From: an uncultured Lachnospiraceae bacterium
GTDB taxonomy: Bacteria > Bacillota_A > Clostridia > Lachnospirales > Lachnospiraceae
NCBI GenBank assembly: GCA_902766415.1
Contig: CACXDR010000209.1
Span: 1-6,633, forward strand
DNA length: 6,633 nucleotides
Direction of reading: 5' to 3'
Of this stretch, positions 6,519-6,633 are shown piece by piece. The notes under the pieces were generated by a model. The model saw only the letters and a list, made by a program, of their open reading frames with translations, ran no database searches and was not told the DNA's origin. Position 1 is the first letter of the stretch; every line of letters begins with the position of its first letter. The position numbers and the translations under genes are program-made.

Positions 6519-6633
6519 ATGTTATACGACAGACGGGAAAGGATCCTTGAAAAGCTGAGCCGTGACGGTATGGTGAAGGTCAGCGAGCTGATCGCTGAAT
6601 TCAGCGTCTCTTCCGAGACGATCCGGCGGGACC
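6519..6633 (+). CDS. DeoR-family transcriptional regulator, N-terminal fragment
   Basis: The reading frame begins at the ATG at 6519 and is still open at the right edge, giving 38 codons of an expected 250 or so. The peptide starts MLYDRRERILEKL and continues through VKVSELIAEFSVSSETIRRD. This is the winged helix-turn-helix of DeoR-type repressors: SELIAEFSVSSETIRRD holds the two DNA-contacting helices and the hallmark ETIRRD. The missing part would normally be a sugar-phosphate sensing domain. GGAGG (6510-6514) lies four bases before the ATG, a slightly short but workable spacing. Such regulators usually lead operons for uptake and breakdown of a sugar or sugar alcohol, so the genes to the right probably encode such a pathway; that is inference. 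The family call is firm and the ligand is unknown. Confidence 0.88.
   Translation, partial: MLYDRRERILEKLSRDGMVKVSELIAEFSVSSETIRRD

Noticed and set aside
6350..6550. 66-residue open frame with a hydrophobic stretch (LICLSVVLFLF)
   Set aside because: It starts inside the terminator T-run with no proper ribosome binding site, crosses the palindrome and overlaps the DeoR gene start. The hydrophobic look comes from T-rich non-coding DNA.

Overview
The window suggests an anaerobic, butyrate-type Firmicute of the Clostridia, most likely Lachnospiraceae-like with GC-rich coding DNA. The evidence is a clostridial-type 3-hydroxybutyryl-CoA dehydrogenase, Gram-positive promoters and strong AGGAGG-type ribosome binding sites, a DeoR-type regulator, and a GyrB/ParE-like plus GyrA/ParC-like pair in a two-gene operon. 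This placement is inferred from protein and signal style and was not tested by any search. All recognised genes lie on the + strand.

Layout. Bases 2-451 hold the C-terminal part of an NMT1/THI5-like (ThiY-like) ABC-transporter substrate-binding protein. A 242-base gap follows. It carries a near-consensus promoter and, just downstream of the -10 box, a sequence closely resembling the binding site of the redox regulator Rex. Next is hbd (694-1530), transcribed alone and followed by a strong hairpin. A complete tRNA-Gly gene with anticodon CCC (1693-1763) has its own promoter and is followed by a very stable intrinsic terminator (1784-1837). After an extended -10 promoter come the two subunits of a type IIA topoisomerase: subunit B (1982-3904, parE/gyrB-like) and subunit A (3993-6233, parC/gyrA-like). 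They are 88 bases apart, with a hairpin between them. Subunit A lacks a GyrA box and has a short C-terminal domain, which favours a topoisomerase IV role. A hairpin and a second terminator-like element follow. The window ends in the first 38 codons of a DeoR-family repressor (6519 onward), preceded by a perfect 17-base palindrome that could be its operator.

How the parts fit. These are mostly separate transcription units: nutrient uptake, a redox-controlled fermentation enzyme, translation, DNA topology and a sugar-type regulator. Only the topoisomerase pair clearly acts as one complex. I see no mobile element, CRISPR array or defence cassette, and no wholly new system. The points most worth following up are regulatory: the Rex-like site at hbd, the palindromes near the topoisomerase and DeoR promoters, and the unusual C-terminal domain of subunit A. 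No gene-free stretch exceeds 300 bases.
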